Source: Channallabes apus (Eukaryota; Chordata; Actinopteri; Siluriformes; Clariidae). From it: 64,000 bases of DNA. The stretch is taken from positions 48,762,307 to 48,826,306 of the forward strand of contig CM060107.1 of NCBI GenBank assembly GCA_030522415.1, in the 5' to 3' direction. The translations under genes were made by a program, and so were the position numbers. Each line of letters begins with the position of its first letter. Position 1 is the first letter of the stretch. Of this stretch, positions 48,829 to 59,102 are shown one piece after another. A model generated the notes under the pieces. The model did no database searches and was not told the origin of the DNA. It saw only the letters and a list, made by a program, of their open reading frames with translations.

Positions 48829-49767
48829 CCAAAGCACGAACATAAAAAAGGAATATTGATAAGGCAGTTGTACACCAGTTTGGTTTGTAGAGTGTGTTTG
48901 CAGAGAGACAGGTCTGAGTGAAAGCAGCTTTGACAATGATCGAGTACAGACGCAAAGCATTTACAGACCAAACCGAGTGATTATTATTATTTTTTTTTTT
49001 ACTGGCAGTAAGTGCTTAAGAGTAATACAGGTTGAAGAGACATTCCAGTCAAAAATAAAGAAAAGAAAAAAAAAAAACACAATTATGCATCGACAGATAG
49101 GTGATACATTTCTGAAAAGTATTTCTTTGTTTAAAAATGTGTGAATATGATATATGGATCATCCTCAGCTATGCCATACAGTCAAATCTAACAATCTAAT
49201 GATTTTCATGTATATTAGCACCTACTAGCTTTTAGCTCTTCATCCGACTTATTTGTTCTGTGTAACTGTTGGAAGGAAGACGCTGTACGATGAACGAACA
49301 CAGGAAGAGAATTTAGCACCTAAATATTGTCTCAAAGTGGCAACAGAATCTGTAACTTTTTTTTCACAGGTTTAAAACTATTTAATTCCTTTCCACAGCT
49401 GCTCGAGAACCAGGATTGTTTGCACACCTGCGTACATTCCATATTCCATATCCCTAATCCTGAACTGTGTCCGATTAACCCTTTCATGCCCTTTTGTGTG
49501 CACACTTACGGCTCCTTTTAAAATCACGTCCAGATCACCGTGAATGAAAGTAACCCTCTTAAGAATGAAGATTTCATGCTCTCAAATTCCACAAAGCTAA
49601 AAAACATTTTTTTGTGTGTAAATTCTGTATGTTCAGAAAACAACATATCTCCAGCACTACATCTTTTACAGCTGAACGTTAAATGCTTTGAACATTAAAG
49701 GTGACCTACTGTACTGTATTATGTGGAAATTCACACTATTGAGCCATTTTACACAATTAGGATGGGT

Positions 49768-49768
<1 letters not shown>

Positions 49769-49802
<34 letters not shown>
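49769..49802 (+). repeat. GT microsatellite
   Basis: A GT run in the presumed ARPC5 3' UTR (CA on the sense strand). Confidence 0.9.
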
Positions 49803-49804
<2 letters not shown>

Positions 49805-50009
49805 ACGAACATAAAAACATGAGAAAGAAACGTCCTGTTTTTCATAATTTTTTCCCCAATTTTCTTTTGGCCAGGATTTAAACAGGCCAATAAGATTTTC
49901 CCCCTATTGTGACCTCATATAAGAAGACGCCCCTCCCCCCCAGCTTGTTGCTCAGCTTTGGTGTTCTTTTGTGGCAGCACTTGGACACGCATTAAAAATC
50001 ACACACATT

Positions 50010-50027
50010 GGGGGGGGGGGGGGGGGG
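50010..50027 (+). repeat. G homopolymer
   Basis: 18 consecutive G, then a G-rich stretch to about 50037. Confidence 0.9.
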
Positions 50028-50235
50028 AGGAGGGGGGCTCTGTGACCTGTGTTAACTTGTTAAAGAAATAGTAAAATATGGGACCTTTTAAAAAATTATT
50101 TCAGGTGTGGCATTTTAACCTTGGACAATCCATTTTTAAAAAATATTTGATATCAAGTCAAAATTCATACATCATGCAGTTCAAAGGGGAAAAAAAAAAC
50201 AACAAAATAAAGTCTAAAGCATATGCCTATAGGAA

Positions 50236-50520
50236 GGGCGTTCAAGTCAAACCGGGACTTGTTATGAAATTATAGAGAGAAATAAAGTTAGTTTTTCTCT
50301 CTGGTCTGTGCAACCAAAACTCCCAGTTTCATTCAAACGCCCCTTTGTAATTAATGTATACATGAAAGGGTTTTCAAAAAGTAGCTTGATTTGTTTTTGT
50401 TTTTTTTCTTCACTAGCATGACAATTATTATACGAGAGGTCTGTAGCATCAACGAATGGTCCGAATGATTCCATGATCGCTTTTGCATAACCCATGAAGT
50501 GTTAAAGAGAAGAGAGACGG
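50236..50520 (-). mobile_element. Mariner-like end fragment M6
   Basis: Begins GGCGTTCAAGTCAAACCGGG as in M1 and M3, with TATAGAGAGAAATAAAG beyond it. It lies in the presumed ARPC5 3' UTR. Confidence 0.5.
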
Positions 50521-51143
50521 ATCTAAGCTTAGGAGTTGCATAACCGTGTTTCAGATGAGTAATAATAAAATAACACACGTTTCATTCTGGAATGTCCCTA
50601 TAAGATACACAGGAATAAACAACGTGCGCATTAGTACTCTTTACAGGATTAATATGCATCTAAAAATTATTCTTTTTTTTTTTTTTACTGCAGGATGAAC
50701 CAGAAGAGTTAAGACGTGCATACGTTTTGTTTTGTTACGTGACGTATCCGTGTGTGCCGCGAGCAGCCGATGCCCTTTGGTTTGTTTTAAACAGAAATAC
50801 AGCATTACGGGCTGAAACAGAGGGTGTGTCTGTAATATCTGTAACATATCGACACGAGAATGTGAGAACCGAGTTCAAATCATCATGCACCGCTCGAACA
50901 TGTGAGGTGCGATGCCTTCCTGAGAAAAGCTAAAAAAAAGAGGGCACGTGGTACATGTGTCTGAGTGAGCAATACAGAGAGACTGAGCTAGAGAGCGTGA
51001 GAATGAAAGCGAAGTGAGACGCGAGTTGTTCGCAGCACCGTGTGAAAAAATCCTGTCTTTGTTCGGAGCGCACGGGCAGATACGGGCATCCTGTCGGGTT
51101 TTTTTTGTTTGTTTTTCTGTTAGTGGCGTGGAGCAGGCGGAAT

Positions 51144-52832
51144 TTAGACGGTTTTCCGTGCGGTCAGAACTCGGACGATGCAGCCGACGCCTCCTGCGGC
51201 GAGAGCCTGAGGGGAGAAGAAACAAACACATGGCGGATATGAGCGTTCAGAGTGCAATGGTTTATATACGCTGTACACTCACTGTCTACTCGTGCAATCT
51301 AATCTAATCTAATCTAATCAGCTATCCATGCAGCAGCAAGACATCATTAAATTACAGGACGAGATGAAGGAAAAGGCTTTGACATGAAAAAAATGGACTC
51401 GATATGATCATCTGCTGTTGCTGTCCATCCAATGAAAGCTTCAATGAATGTGTGTGTGTGTCCTGAGATGCTTTTCTGCTCAACACGTTTGCGGAATTCA
51501 AGTCTGGTTGAATTTTCTACTAATGATAACAAACGAGGGCTTAATAATCTGTGTCATGCAAATCTACAGATCCTGGCTGTAGGTACTGTACATACTGTAG
51601 AGCAGATCTTTGTTTTGCACAATCTCTCACCTTCCTTTCTTCTCTTTCTTTCTGCGCTTCTGTATTTTATTTCAGACGCCGTGCATAATTACACCGTGCA
51701 CTCTTTATACAGTAAACCCAATAGGGATAATCTTAGCGAACAGGTCACTTTGTTGAAAAAGCGGCGTCACAGACTGAAAAAACAAACCAATTGGAAATCA
51801 ATTAGAAAAAGTATGGATTATGAAGATCAGATGTTGCCAAGGAAAAACTACCCGTGACGCCAAAAGGAGGAACCAGTCTCAACAGGGAACCCATTCTCAT
51901 TTGGGTGATGTCATGACCGTATGTCAGGCCCTGGTATAACATGACCGTGGTATTTAACCATTGTACAGTACACTCGGGAGGATGCGGTTATAGAATAGCA
52001 GTTACAGCATCTTCCCATGCCTTCACTGATATAAAACCTCGCAGGTGGAACTTTAAAGTTCCTAAAACAGATTTCAGTTTAAATCAGTATCAACCGGCTC
52101 GTGCTTTGGATCAGAACCGGAACGCGGTACCTTTTCGTGCCACTGGAGCAGGATAGCACTGCTGTTTTCCGAAGGCCGCTCGAAGCCCTTGTAGATGTAC
52201 TTCATCAGCAGGTCGACGCCGTTCTTATCCAGAGACTGCACTCCTTTCTCGATGTCGCTGGCCTTGAAGGCGCTGAGCACTTTCAGCACCAATCCTTCAG
52301 CGCGGTCCTGCACACACACACACACCACCAAACCAGCTCATGTTCTACATCCACCACGCAACGCCTTGTTACTATGGAAACTATGGAATATGGTGCCAGA
52401 ATAGAAAAACTAAACTCTCCACTCACCTTGACGGTCTGGTTCTTCGTGTTGATCGGTGGGTTTTTCAGCACCGCCTGCAGCGCTCCCATGAGGTTCCCTT
52501 TACACACCGGAGTTAAGGGATACAGACGATTAAAAACGACAAAACAAGTGGCTTTCGTCAGAGTACAAAGGGTGTGAGAACTCCAAACATGAAGTCAATC
52601 AGATACAGGAAGTAAGACTTAGTGTCACCCACAATGGTCATATATGGAGAAAATAATCAACTTCCTTAACTTACTGACACACAGAGAGAGAGAGAGAGAG
52701 ATTACAACCACATAGTGTCATTAGCTCTACTGTAATTTCAGAAAATAATGAGTCTATTGCAACATTGCAGGAGCAGCAGAAAAGCATTATCGGCTTAATT
52801 TACACCATGAAACACTGTAGAAGTGGAAGGAG

Positions 52833-52866
<34 letters not shown>

Positions 52867-53411
52867 CTTGTTGTGTTAGTTAGGAATGCAGTGGTGAGGC
52901 ATGTCTAGACATCCACCAGGGTCTAAATCACATCTACGCTGAACGTGGATAAGATCAGGGTGTGGACCTCAAAGGATCGAACCCTAGATCAAAGCGCAGG
53001 AATTAGAACTCGACACAGGATGAAAGAAAGAGAAGACAGATGTTGTGTTCAGCAGCACATTTACTGTACAGCTCTATGTGGAGGTGGTCTGGTCCGGTCA
53101 GTCTGCAGGCCTGAGGCTTTTCATGGTCACTTCTTCGAAATCAAGAATGCAATTCTATTACTAGACTCAGTACAGAAGCTCCACGTTACACGAATACAGT
53201 GTCCGTTACAGCGCGCGCGTGTTGGTGTATATGCTGCACGCAGCGGGAAAGCCGAAGCCACAGAAGGATATTGTCTGATCAGCGAGTCCACCTCCGCTTC
53301 ATCCGGACCCTGCTGGTTCTCCGCTCCGTCATCCTCGTCTACGAACTTGTTCTCGTCGTATTCATCCACGTCCACTTTGCGGAAGCGGTCGGACACCGTG
53401 TTCTTCGACAT
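51144..53411 (-). CDS. arpc5: Actin-related protein 2/3 complex subunit 5 (p16-ARC)
   Basis: ARPC5 is the smallest subunit of the Arp2/3 complex, which nucleates branched actin filaments in the cytoplasm. Four minus-strand exons are read: 53411-53272 ([20 protein letters not shown], acidic, ending SLIRQ), 52499-52427 ([19 protein letters not shown]), 52307-52131 ([18 protein letters not shown] to LLQWHEK) and 51206-51144 ([20 protein letters not shown] then TAA). The exons total 453 bp in one frame, or 150 residues plus stop; human ARPC5 has 151. Introns 2 and 3 have GT-AG ends. Intron 1 has a U12-type donor and branch site (see separate entry). The paralogue ARPC5L is possible, but the N-terminus fits ARPC5 better. 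Confidence 0.95.
51294..51319 (+). repeat. AATCT pentamer repeat
   Basis: About five AATCT units in ARPC5 intron 3, about 90 bp before exon 4. Confidence 0.85.
52500..53271 (-). other. arpc5 intron 1: U12-type intron with apparent AT-AA ends
   Basis: The donor after exon 1 reads ATATCCTTCT (from 53271 downwards), a perfect U12 AT-AC class donor. Near the other end the minus strand reads TCCCTTAACT at 52520-52511, one mismatch from the U12 branch consensus, with the branch A at 52513. Keeping the frame (IRQ|GNL) places exon 2 at 52499, so the intron would end in AA, 13 nt after the branch A. The nearby AG (intron ending at 52498) would break the reading frame. Confidence 0.7.
52833..52864 (+). 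repeat. AC microsatellite
   Basis: An AC run in the U12-type intron of arpc5. Confidence 0.9.
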
Positions 53412-53570
53412 GACGATCGATCCGCGCGCCGTCTAGAATAACGCTCGCGCATCCGCTACACCAGGGAGTGACAACAGCTGGACTGGCGCGCGCGCGCGCG
53501 CTTCCTCATCGCTCACTTCCGCGTCCACGCGCCGCCTAGTGGACAAAACCGCGAACTGTTTTACCAATAT
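53412..53570 (-). promoter_or_regulatory. arpc5 promoter and 5' UTR region (inferred)
   Basis: A CpG-rich stretch just upstream of the ARPC5 start codon, including a 16-bp CG dinucleotide run at 53485-53500. No TATA box is evident. It is called from position and composition only. Confidence 0.5.
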
Positions 53571-54930
53571 GGACGAGATCCAAGTCAAGTGCAGAACACC
53601 GTCCAACAGGCATGATAGCATTGTCCGATCTTTGAATAATGTTAAATTATTTATTTGTCTGTTTTAGTTTAAATCCCTTTCCTTCACATTTTATTTGTTT
53701 TCCCCATCGCTCGCTCGCTCCCCGTGCTTTGTTTCCTCCGTGCACTCCGGTTTCCTCCCACAGTCTGAGGAGGACATGCACACTGTAAACCCTAATGCTC
53801 AAAGTAATTAAACATATTGAGTACTCTTAACTTAAATCATTACAATTAGTTCAAATTAATAGACCTTGATGAGTATTTAGAACTTTTTGAAATTGATGAG
53901 TTTGAGGAACATTCCAGCTGAACAAATTGCTGAACTTCCTCTATAGAAGTCCGAATAGCAGAGACTTTCACAATATTTAAGCGACGACTCAAGATGTATC
54001 TGTTTCTCCAGTACTTGGACTAATCCTCCCCACCCACCCAAAAAACTAAACCAAAAAAAAAAAAACCTTTTCCCAGTTGACTCCAGGCCTCCCACGACCC
54101 TGTATACAGGATAACGCGGTATATTGTTGTGTCCGCCATACTTCGATGCACTTACTGCATGAGCCCTAACGACAAGAGACGGACAAACATACATGAATAC
54201 ATAATGTGTCTCATATTTTAAACTTTTGGGCAGTGTCAAAAAGAGCCAGTCGTTTTATGACGTAAAGACACCCTCAGAGGACAGTAAATACATTTGCAAG
54301 CGTTATCACATAAGGAGTCAGCGAGCATAATAAGTGGGTTCTCATAATTTTTATAAAATCTTACAAGGTTACTTTCTCCCTATGCATGAGGAAGTGAAAG
54401 GCATCAAGCGGTTTCACACTATCAAATTAGGGAAATCTTTCTTTAAAATCGTCGCGAAGGTCTGTCTGACCACCATCCTTCCACACAGTGTCCTCGAATT
54501 ATCAACAACACCTCTAAGGACGCAATGTGGAGGACAAGTAAACCCCATGCCAATGGAGATTGCTTCATGCATTTACTAAAAACAGGTGAAACAGGTTTTA
54601 ATGTGCTTAGGAGAGGCACAAGGATCCTCCATAGCAATTCTAGCAGCTTTGATAAGCATGGGAATGGCCTGGAGCATGCTCGGGGTGTTCATAATTAAAC
54701 AAAAAGTAAAATAAAAAAAAGAGGAAGCCAGTAATAAACAAAGCAACATGATACAGTGGTTTGGAATTTATTTTAATGAATGACTTTTAATAACTATTCA
54801 TTGTTAATGTATTTAAAAACAATTCATCGATTTAAAACAAAATATTATTATTATGGATCATTCGTATATATTCTTATACAGTCCGTTATTACCATTACTG
54901 CTAATATAAAAATTATTATTGTTAACTATC
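53571..54930. other. Intergenic region between arpc5 and the M20 peptidase gene, first part
   Basis: AT-rich sequence with two SINE remnants (about 53725-53800 and 54072-54125). No gene was recognised. Short open frames here (for example 54334-54579 +) match nothing I know. Confidence 0.5.
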
Positions 54931-54944
54931 TTCCTTAGAGGAAG

Positions 54945-55080
54945 CCATACGGCTACTTCCGGTCATCCGCCGGTCACGTGACTGTCAGGCGTCGCTATGA
55001 TAGGTGTGGAGTGCGCGCTGCATTACAGTAATGACGTCGTTTTCCCACTTTTGTGTGTTCGACGTACGAAGTAATTAAGG
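54945..55080. promoter_or_regulatory. Orphan CpG-rich promoter-like island
   Basis: Within AT-rich DNA, about 130 bp contain an ETS-type site (ACTTCCGGT), a CCGCCGGTCACGTGAC block with a perfect E-box/CLEAR palindrome (GTCACGTGAC) and a CRE-like TGACGTCG. No start codon with a good downstream open frame was found on either strand. It could be a distal or alternative promoter of the M20 peptidase gene, a noncoding RNA promoter or a relic. Confidence 0.4.
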
Positions 55081-55571
55081 TTTAACATGAGCAGCAGTTT
55101 CTACATGTAAAAAGAAGATCTAGGCTTCAGTCTATAAGCAACTTAACTTAATAAAATTATCATTTCCAGCATGATCACTGCCAAAGTCATTATTAAAGAA
55201 CATTTATTTTAAGCACATTAGTAACTCCAAAAACAATTTAGAATTTTGAACATTTAAGAATTCAATATTTTTAAAAAATGGATAAATGCATTTACAAAAA
55301 GTTTTCACCCCTAATTTTTCCCACACACAAAATATGTTTACATAAAAATGTAACAATGTTTATTTTCCCTAAACATTTACCACACACACACACACACACA
55401 CACAAAGTTGGCAGGTCTTTTTTGTATTTGGCACATTCAGCCCCTAAAGCAGAGTCTTGCAACTCAGGGGGATTAAAAATATTAGTAAGAATTTTCTTTT
55501 AAAAAAAAATACAAAAAAGATAACAATATACCTAAAATATCCATCTTACATCTTGCATCTCAATCTAGAAG

Positions 55572-55790
55572 AGTCATGCACCTTCAGGTTCTGGGTTCGA
55601 TTCCCAAGATCTGTAATGAAATTGCCTGTAGTGTGTGTATGGGCGTGAGTTTTTGTGTGTGCCCTGCAATAGACTGCCACTCTGTTCAGGGTGTACCTCG
55701 CCCCGCGCCCTAAGTCTCCTGGGACAGGCTCCAGACATCCGCAATCCTATACATGATAAAGCAATATAGACGATGAGTGAGTGAGAGTGG
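55572..55790 (+). repeat. SINE family A, diverged
   Basis: The B box GGGTTCGATTCCCAAG, body with CCTGGGACAGGCTCCAG and the GATGAGTGAGTGAG tail. Confidence 0.7.
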
Positions 55791-55849
55791 GGTGAGAACC
55801 AATGCCTTTTGGAAACTTGCCATAAGGAAAAAGTGGTAACCAAGTGGAT

Positions 55850-56060
55850 CGGGGAACAAAATATAAAAAAATTTTGGGTTCATGTCCAGAACTCCTCACA
55901 CCTTAATCCCACTGAGAACTTGTGATCAGTCCTCAAGAGGCGGGTGGACAAACAAAAATCCACACATTATGACAAACTCCAAGCATTCTTTATGCATGAA
56001 TGGTCATGTCAGGATGAGGGAAAATTACTGAGGTCTTGAAAAAGAAGGGTCAACACTGCA
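55850..56060 (+). mobile_element. Tc1-like transposase remnant
   Basis: A decayed C-terminal segment (NPTENL then KRRVDKQKSTHYDKLQAFF) typical of Tc1 transposases, with no intact frame. Confidence 0.5.
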
Positions 56061-56276
56061 AATATTGACTTTTTGCATAAAATTAATGCAATGGTCAAGC
56101 CTTTCGTGGCTGATCGGACCTCTCTCACTCACTCTTCAACCTCCTGCCATCTGGAAAAAGGTACCGAAGCATTCGGGCACTCACATACAGACTATGTACC
56201 AGATTTTACCCACAAGCCATCCGTCTCCTCAATACAAAGGCACTGTATTGATAAAACAAACACACACAGACACACA

Positions 56277-56280
<4 letters not shown>

Positions 56281-56344
<64 letters not shown>
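56281..56344 (+). repeat. Long CA microsatellite
   Basis: About 32 uninterrupted CA units, with imperfect CA sequence before it from about 56259. Confidence 0.95.
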
Positions 56345-56346
<2 letters not shown>

Positions 56347-57230
56347 TCACTCTGATTTACAACCATCTCACAATTTGTTCACACCTACCTACCTCAAAAC
56401 TCTATTAAAAAATGTATTTGTCACATACACAGTCATACACAGTACGATATGCAGTGAAATGCTTAGATGACCGTCCGTGACCTTAGAATAAAAGAGTATT
56501 ATTAGGAAATAAATATGAAAAAGAAAATAGAAGTAAATTTAACTAAGAAAGAATAAAAAATTTGTACAATACGAAATATACAATATATGACAAATATAAG
56601 AAAATAAGAAAAAACCTAGATGTACAATATAGAAAATATATAATTATGGAATTTTTGTATGGGAATGAAGTTGAATATAAATAGAAATGTTCGGGGGGGG
56701 GGGGGGGTGCAAATATGCCTGAAAGAATTTTCCTGAAAGAATACATGATCTTCTTATTTTGCAATATATTGCACAATATTTATTTTACTCGCTATTTGCA
56801 CAAAATATTATTAAATCATTGCTGCTACTTCAGGAATGTCAAATGTTTACTGTTTCTCCTCCCACTACCTCAACTCATTCCTCATTACGGCAAAAGTACC
56901 GAAACGTGTTACGTTGTTGTTTGTCATTCTGTAGCTAGGTAGTATAGAAATTGTTTTTGGTTAACTTAAAAAAAAAATGTAAATCTGTCATATCTGAGCT
57001 AGTCAGTTAATTAGGTCTCTTAGTTAGCTATCTGAATCCGGTAGAGTTGTGTTGTTAATTTATGTTGTTGCATGTATATAGCACCTTGGTCCTGGAGGAC
57101 CGTTGTTCACTGCTTACTGAACTGTATATGGTTGGAATGACAATAAAAGACTACTTTACTTGATTTGACATGATTGAAATCCTTAATCCTTCAGTATACA
57201 ATAATATAATCAAGGCAAAAAGATCTAACA

Positions 57231-57272
<42 letters not shown>
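57231..57272 (+). repeat. AAT microsatellite
   Basis: About 14 AAT units. Confidence 0.9.
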
Positions 57273-57276
<4 letters not shown>

Positions 57277-57639
57277 CATTTGCATCAGCAGATTTTGTGA
57301 AAATTTATATTTGTGTCATTCTCAAAACTTTTGGCCATGATTGTACTACAGTATCTGTTGTTAAAACGTTATAAACAAAACAACAACAACAACAAAAAAT
57401 ACCCAGAGGCGACCAGCAGGGGGCTGTGAGTAAATCAGTGTTGTAGTTAAACACAAGCTCAGCCATGATTAGCACTCGGCTCCCAGATAGAAAAAAGAAT
57501 AAAAAAAAATCAAAACAAAACGTCAATTCTCAATTCGACATTGTGAATCAAATATAATATATTATAATGTCAAATAAAACCGCACGAACTATAACAACTC
57601 CGACTAGTCACTAGCCGGCCGCTAAGGTGACGAAAACAT

Positions 57640-57812
57640 TCTGGAACGCGCATGCGCAGAAAGCACGGAGCTGAGTAGCACGCCGCCATGTTGGTTTGAC
57701 GTCACTTCATAAACGGAGCAGTTGAAAACGACTCGTTTCTGGAATGCGCATGCGCAGAAAGCACGGAGCGGAGTAGAACGCCGCCATGTTGGTTTGACGT
57801 CACTTCATAAAC
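57640..57812 (+). promoter_or_regulatory. Tandemly duplicated NRF1/YY1/CRE promoter block of the M20 peptidase gene
   Basis: Two 75-bp copies (57640-57714 and 57738-57812, 98-bp period) are nearly identical. Each has an NRF1-type palindrome GCGCATGCGC (57648-57657, 57746-57755), a YY1-type GCCGCCATGTTGG (57682-57694, 57780-57792) and a full CRE TGACGTCA (57697-57704, 57795-57802). The block ends about 125 bp before the ATG. It is TATA-less and looks like a housekeeping-type promoter. Confidence 0.75.
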
Positions 57813-57937
57813 AGAAGGAGCTGGGAGTTGAGCAGCTGAAGTGGTTTGACCTTGAATACCTTAAATAGCAGCTCTGGCTTAGTGTTTGGACTTTTAAACG
57901 AGCTTGTGTGTCATAGATTATAGTGTGCTGTTATAGA

Positions 57938-58339
57938 ATGGCTCAGAAACTCCAAGCACTGAAGCAGCAGGTCTGCACTTCCATTGATGATGCCAAGGAC
58001 AAACTCCACCAGTTAGGAGATGCGATCTGGCATTGCCCAGAACTTGCATATGAGGAAAGACAAGCCCATGATACTCTGGTTCGCTTTTTCACGCAGGAGA
58101 AAGGGTGGACGGTGGAGGCACACTATAAACTAGACACAGCTTTCCGGGCCACATGGGGACCAGTATGTGGTGCAGGTGTTGGGTCTGTGGTTAACGTTGG
58201 GTTCCTGTGTGAGTATGATGCTCTGCCCTCTATAGGCCATGCGTGTGGCCACAACCTGATTGCCGAGAGCGGAGCTGCGGCAGCGGTTGGCCTGAAGGCG
58301 GTCCTGGAGTGTGGGGAGGCGTGGCCTGTTCCAATCAAG
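57938..58339 (+). CDS. pm20d2: Peptidase M20 domain-containing protein, first coding exon (likely PM20D2)
   Basis: PM20D2 is a cytosolic M20-family dipeptidase reported to cleave beta-alanyl-lysine type dipeptides and repair carnosine synthesis by-products. The exon gives 134 codons from ATG at 57938 to donor GTGTGC at 58340. Key segments are WHCPELAYEE, TAFRATWGP, GFLCEYDALP and GHACGHNLIAE; the His residues of HACGH and the nearby acidic residues belong to the M20 metal site. The reading frame is open slightly upstream, but the first ATG in a sensible place is 57938. Exon 2 (expected to start VVVLGTPAEEDGGG in relatives) is not in the 5.6 kb that follow, so the gene runs off the window. Confidence 0.85.
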
Positions 58340-58418
58340 GTGTGCCAACTAAGCATGGATGTCTGGCTTGTTACTCTATCATCTAAACTAGTGGTTCTCA
58401 GCTTTGTTCTTGGAGGAA

Positions 58419-58738
58419 CATTCATCTTCTATACCGCTTGTCCTGTATACAGGGTCATAGAGGGCCTGGAGCCTATCACAGACTTCAGGCACGAGGTGGG
58501 GTACACCCAGGACAGGGTGCCAATACATTGCAGGGTGCACGCACACACACACACGCACATGCATACACACTGCGTTCAATTTGGAAACGCCAGTTCACCT
58601 TACCTGCATGTCTTCGAACTGTGGCAGGAAACCGGAGTACCCGGAGGAAACCCAGCAAGAGAACATGCAAACTCCATGCACACAGACTCGATGCGGGAAT
58701 CGAACCCTCGACCCTGGAGGTGCAAGGCCACTATTACA
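58419..58738 (-). repeat. SINE family A in intron 1 of the M20 peptidase gene
   Basis: An inverted copy from TTCTATACCGCTTGTCCTG (tail side) to the head at GGGAATCGAACCCTCG; the outer tRNA head is lost. It starts 80 bp past the exon 1 donor. Confidence 0.75.
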
Positions 58739-59102
58739 CCCACTTCAATTAAGAAAATGCTAATTAGTTCATTAAATAAGTCATACTGCGAGATGAGAAA
58801 AGCACTAAAATGTGCAGAAACGTGGTTCTCCTGTAGAACCACTGATCTAAATGCACACACTGATCTTGAACAGTTATAGTCAAACGATTCGACTCTGGTA
58901 GATCGTGTATATCGATTCGGTTTCAAATTTTGTCTCTACTGTCTTTGACGTGATCTCCCCGTGCTTGCTGTTCTTCCTCTGGGTAAACCGGAGACATGCA
59001 TTATAAGCTCCAAATTATCATTTCCAAATTGCATCCGTAGTTTACAATTAAGTGTGTTAATGTGTGTGTGTCTGTGAGAGAGACTGTAACTTCCCTTATA
59101 GC

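Larger units (their letters stand above)
48829..51143 (-). other. arpc5 3' untranslated region or intergenic space
   Basis: No coding signal was recognised. It holds a GT microsatellite (49769-49802), a G homopolymer (50010-50027) and a mariner-like end fragment (50236-50520). If the distal poly(A) signal is used, all of this is transcribed as the ARPC5 3' UTR. Confidence 0.4.
55081..57600. other. Intergenic region with repeats before the M20 peptidase promoter
   Basis: Holds a CA run (55382-55404), a SINE (55572-55790), a Tc1 remnant (about 55850-56060), a long CA microsatellite (56281-56344), a G run (56693-56707), an AAT microsatellite (57231-57272) and a Tc1-type end (from about 57305). 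No coding region was recognised. Confidence 0.5.

Noticed and set aside
51294..51319. CRISPR-like or telomere-like array
   Set aside because: It is a short perfect pentamer repeat with no spacers and no telomere motif.
52499..52507. Ordinary GT-AG reading of arpc5 intron 1
   Set aside because: No GT donor near the end of exon 1 and no AG acceptor keep the frame; the U12 reading does.
53573..53668. First exon of another gene on the plus strand starting MDEIQVKC, which would make a bidirectional promoter with arpc5
   Set aside because: The frame is short, no good GT donor lies within it and no known protein was recognised.
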